From the NCBI GenBank assembly GCA_023213315.1, contig JAKCPI010012441.1, positions 1 to 64,000 on the forward strand: 64,000 bases of DNA, given 5' to 3'. Numbering within the stretch: the first letter of the stretch is position 1; every line of letters begins with the position of its first letter. This DNA is from Euborellia annulipes (Eukaryota; Arthropoda; Insecta; Dermaptera; Anisolabididae). The translations under genes and the position numbers were made by a program. Shown here in pieces: positions 63,276 through 64,000 of the stretch. Under the pieces are notes generated by a model, which did not search any database, was not told the origin of the DNA, and worked only from the letters and a program-made list of their open reading frames with translations.

Positions 63276-63331
63276 GATTAGAAATTTTGATTAAATTTAA
63301 TAAAATAAAATTTGGCTGCATTCCTCTTGGA

Positions 63332-64000
63332 TACATCATTTTTACCTTTGACACTACAGCTATACCAATATCTTCAATTACTTACTATTAGAGGACTTTT
63401 CTAAAGTAACAATTAAAATTCATTTGTTATTTAGTTGTTTTAATTATTAATTAATTAAAATTCCTCTCGAGATCCCCGTTAATATACTCAAAGTGCTTTC
63501 GTGCACACATACCTCAAACCCAACCGGCCTATGGCCGTAGCCATCTACCGGCACCCCGTGAAGTTACATTACTTTCTATCTCTAACTCCTCCTCCTCTTT
63601 AATCCTTATTTCTGGTTCTACCCGGCTCCTTTTATCCTTCTATGCTAGGGAGAATGTCCTACTTGAGGAGTATTTAGTTATTTGAATTGCCTACCTTTCA
63701 GTTAACAATTGGTATGTTTTATGATCGTACTTTATGAGAACACAAACTCGAAGCATAATAAAAATATTTACACCCAAACATCATCTATTAAGTATTATTT
63801 AAATGAATGAATTCTTTTCCTTATATATACAAAGCATATACTACCCAAGAATAAATAAATAAATGATATTTGAATACACTAACCGTCTATAATAAATTTG
63901 GATAGCTTCTAATTTTGTTCAAATAACTTATTAACGGTTAGTAGACTACTTGTCTCTTATCACAAATGATGAATAATAAAATATGACGTTACTCATTCCA
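63332..64000. other. Unassigned, no gene
   Basis: Bases 63470-63660 are less AT-rich ('caaccggcctatggccgtag', 'taccggcaccccgtgaag') with no open frame. It may be part of another transposon. Confidence 0.45.

Larger units (their letters stand above)
62805..63331. mobile_element. Inverted-repeat HHR element, containing Helitron-like sequence
   Basis: The left end 'ccaagaagaatgcaaccaaat' and 'catta', then 'aaatttaataaaaatttctaa', faces 'ttagaaattttgattaaattt' and 'atttggctgcattcctcttgg'. Minus motif on the left, plus motif on the right. A Helitron-like fragment (62973-63135) sits between the arms. Confidence 0.8.

Overview
This window looks like intergenic or intronic DNA from an AT-rich animal genome, probably an invertebrate. 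It has long A/T homopolymers, many microsatellites and dense eukaryotic transposon debris: tRNA-derived SINEs, hAT-type MITEs with exact 8-bp target duplications, Helitron-like ends, LINE reverse-transcriptase C-termini and hammerhead-ribozyme repeats. I found no convincing host protein-coding gene. The only recognisable protein sequence is two broken LINE C-terminal fragments, at 39152-39373 and about 54141-54480, both on the minus strand. The exact organism cannot be fixed from the sequence.

Layout. Bases 94-5650 form one giant palindrome containing two head-to-head copies of a 1.7-kb foldback element (family E). A third E copy lies at 21379-22894. E copies sit inside a second dispersed family (family D), with about 13 full or partial copies from 5733 to 59545. 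Family D has an AT-rich terminus, a CA/TG microsatellite, a shared 'tactagtacttta' module and a terminal hairpin of about 90 nt. From about 6.9 kb to 63.3 kb a third system recurs: short inverted-repeat elements whose arms carry a hammerhead-ribozyme (HHR) motif (CUGANGA / helix II / GAAA / ACGUY). Where both arms survive, the left copy lies on the minus strand and the right copy on the plus strand. About 25 such loci are visible, from near-canonical (13254-13296, 54971-55012, 55066-55115, 53570-53605) to badly decayed. Smaller layers are the hAT MITEs (13532-13843, 35330-35597 inside 35324-35894, 41080-41351, 41494-41618, 60957-61193), a TTCGG-rich MITE with an exact 8-bp TSD (59687-60080), a family of CGCCCGCA-rich inverted repeats (T), Helitron-like fragments, tRNA-derived SINEs and an AATATT-rich MITE (11478-11695).

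How the parts relate. The elements are nested in one another repeatedly. E sits in the terminus of D twice, T abuts the same terminus once, an HHR element splits the D hairpin, one HHR element sits inside another, and a hAT MITE sits in the terminal repeat of another hAT MITE. All are non-autonomous here, because no transposase or complete reverse transcriptase is present. The best candidate for a notable system is the set of inverted HHR pairs. Hammerhead ribozymes in Penelope-like elements and retrozymes are known; the consistent divergent pairing seen here deserves checking. Two GC-richer islands (34640-34930 and 38130-38335) are the best places to look for a host promoter or exon, with low confidence.
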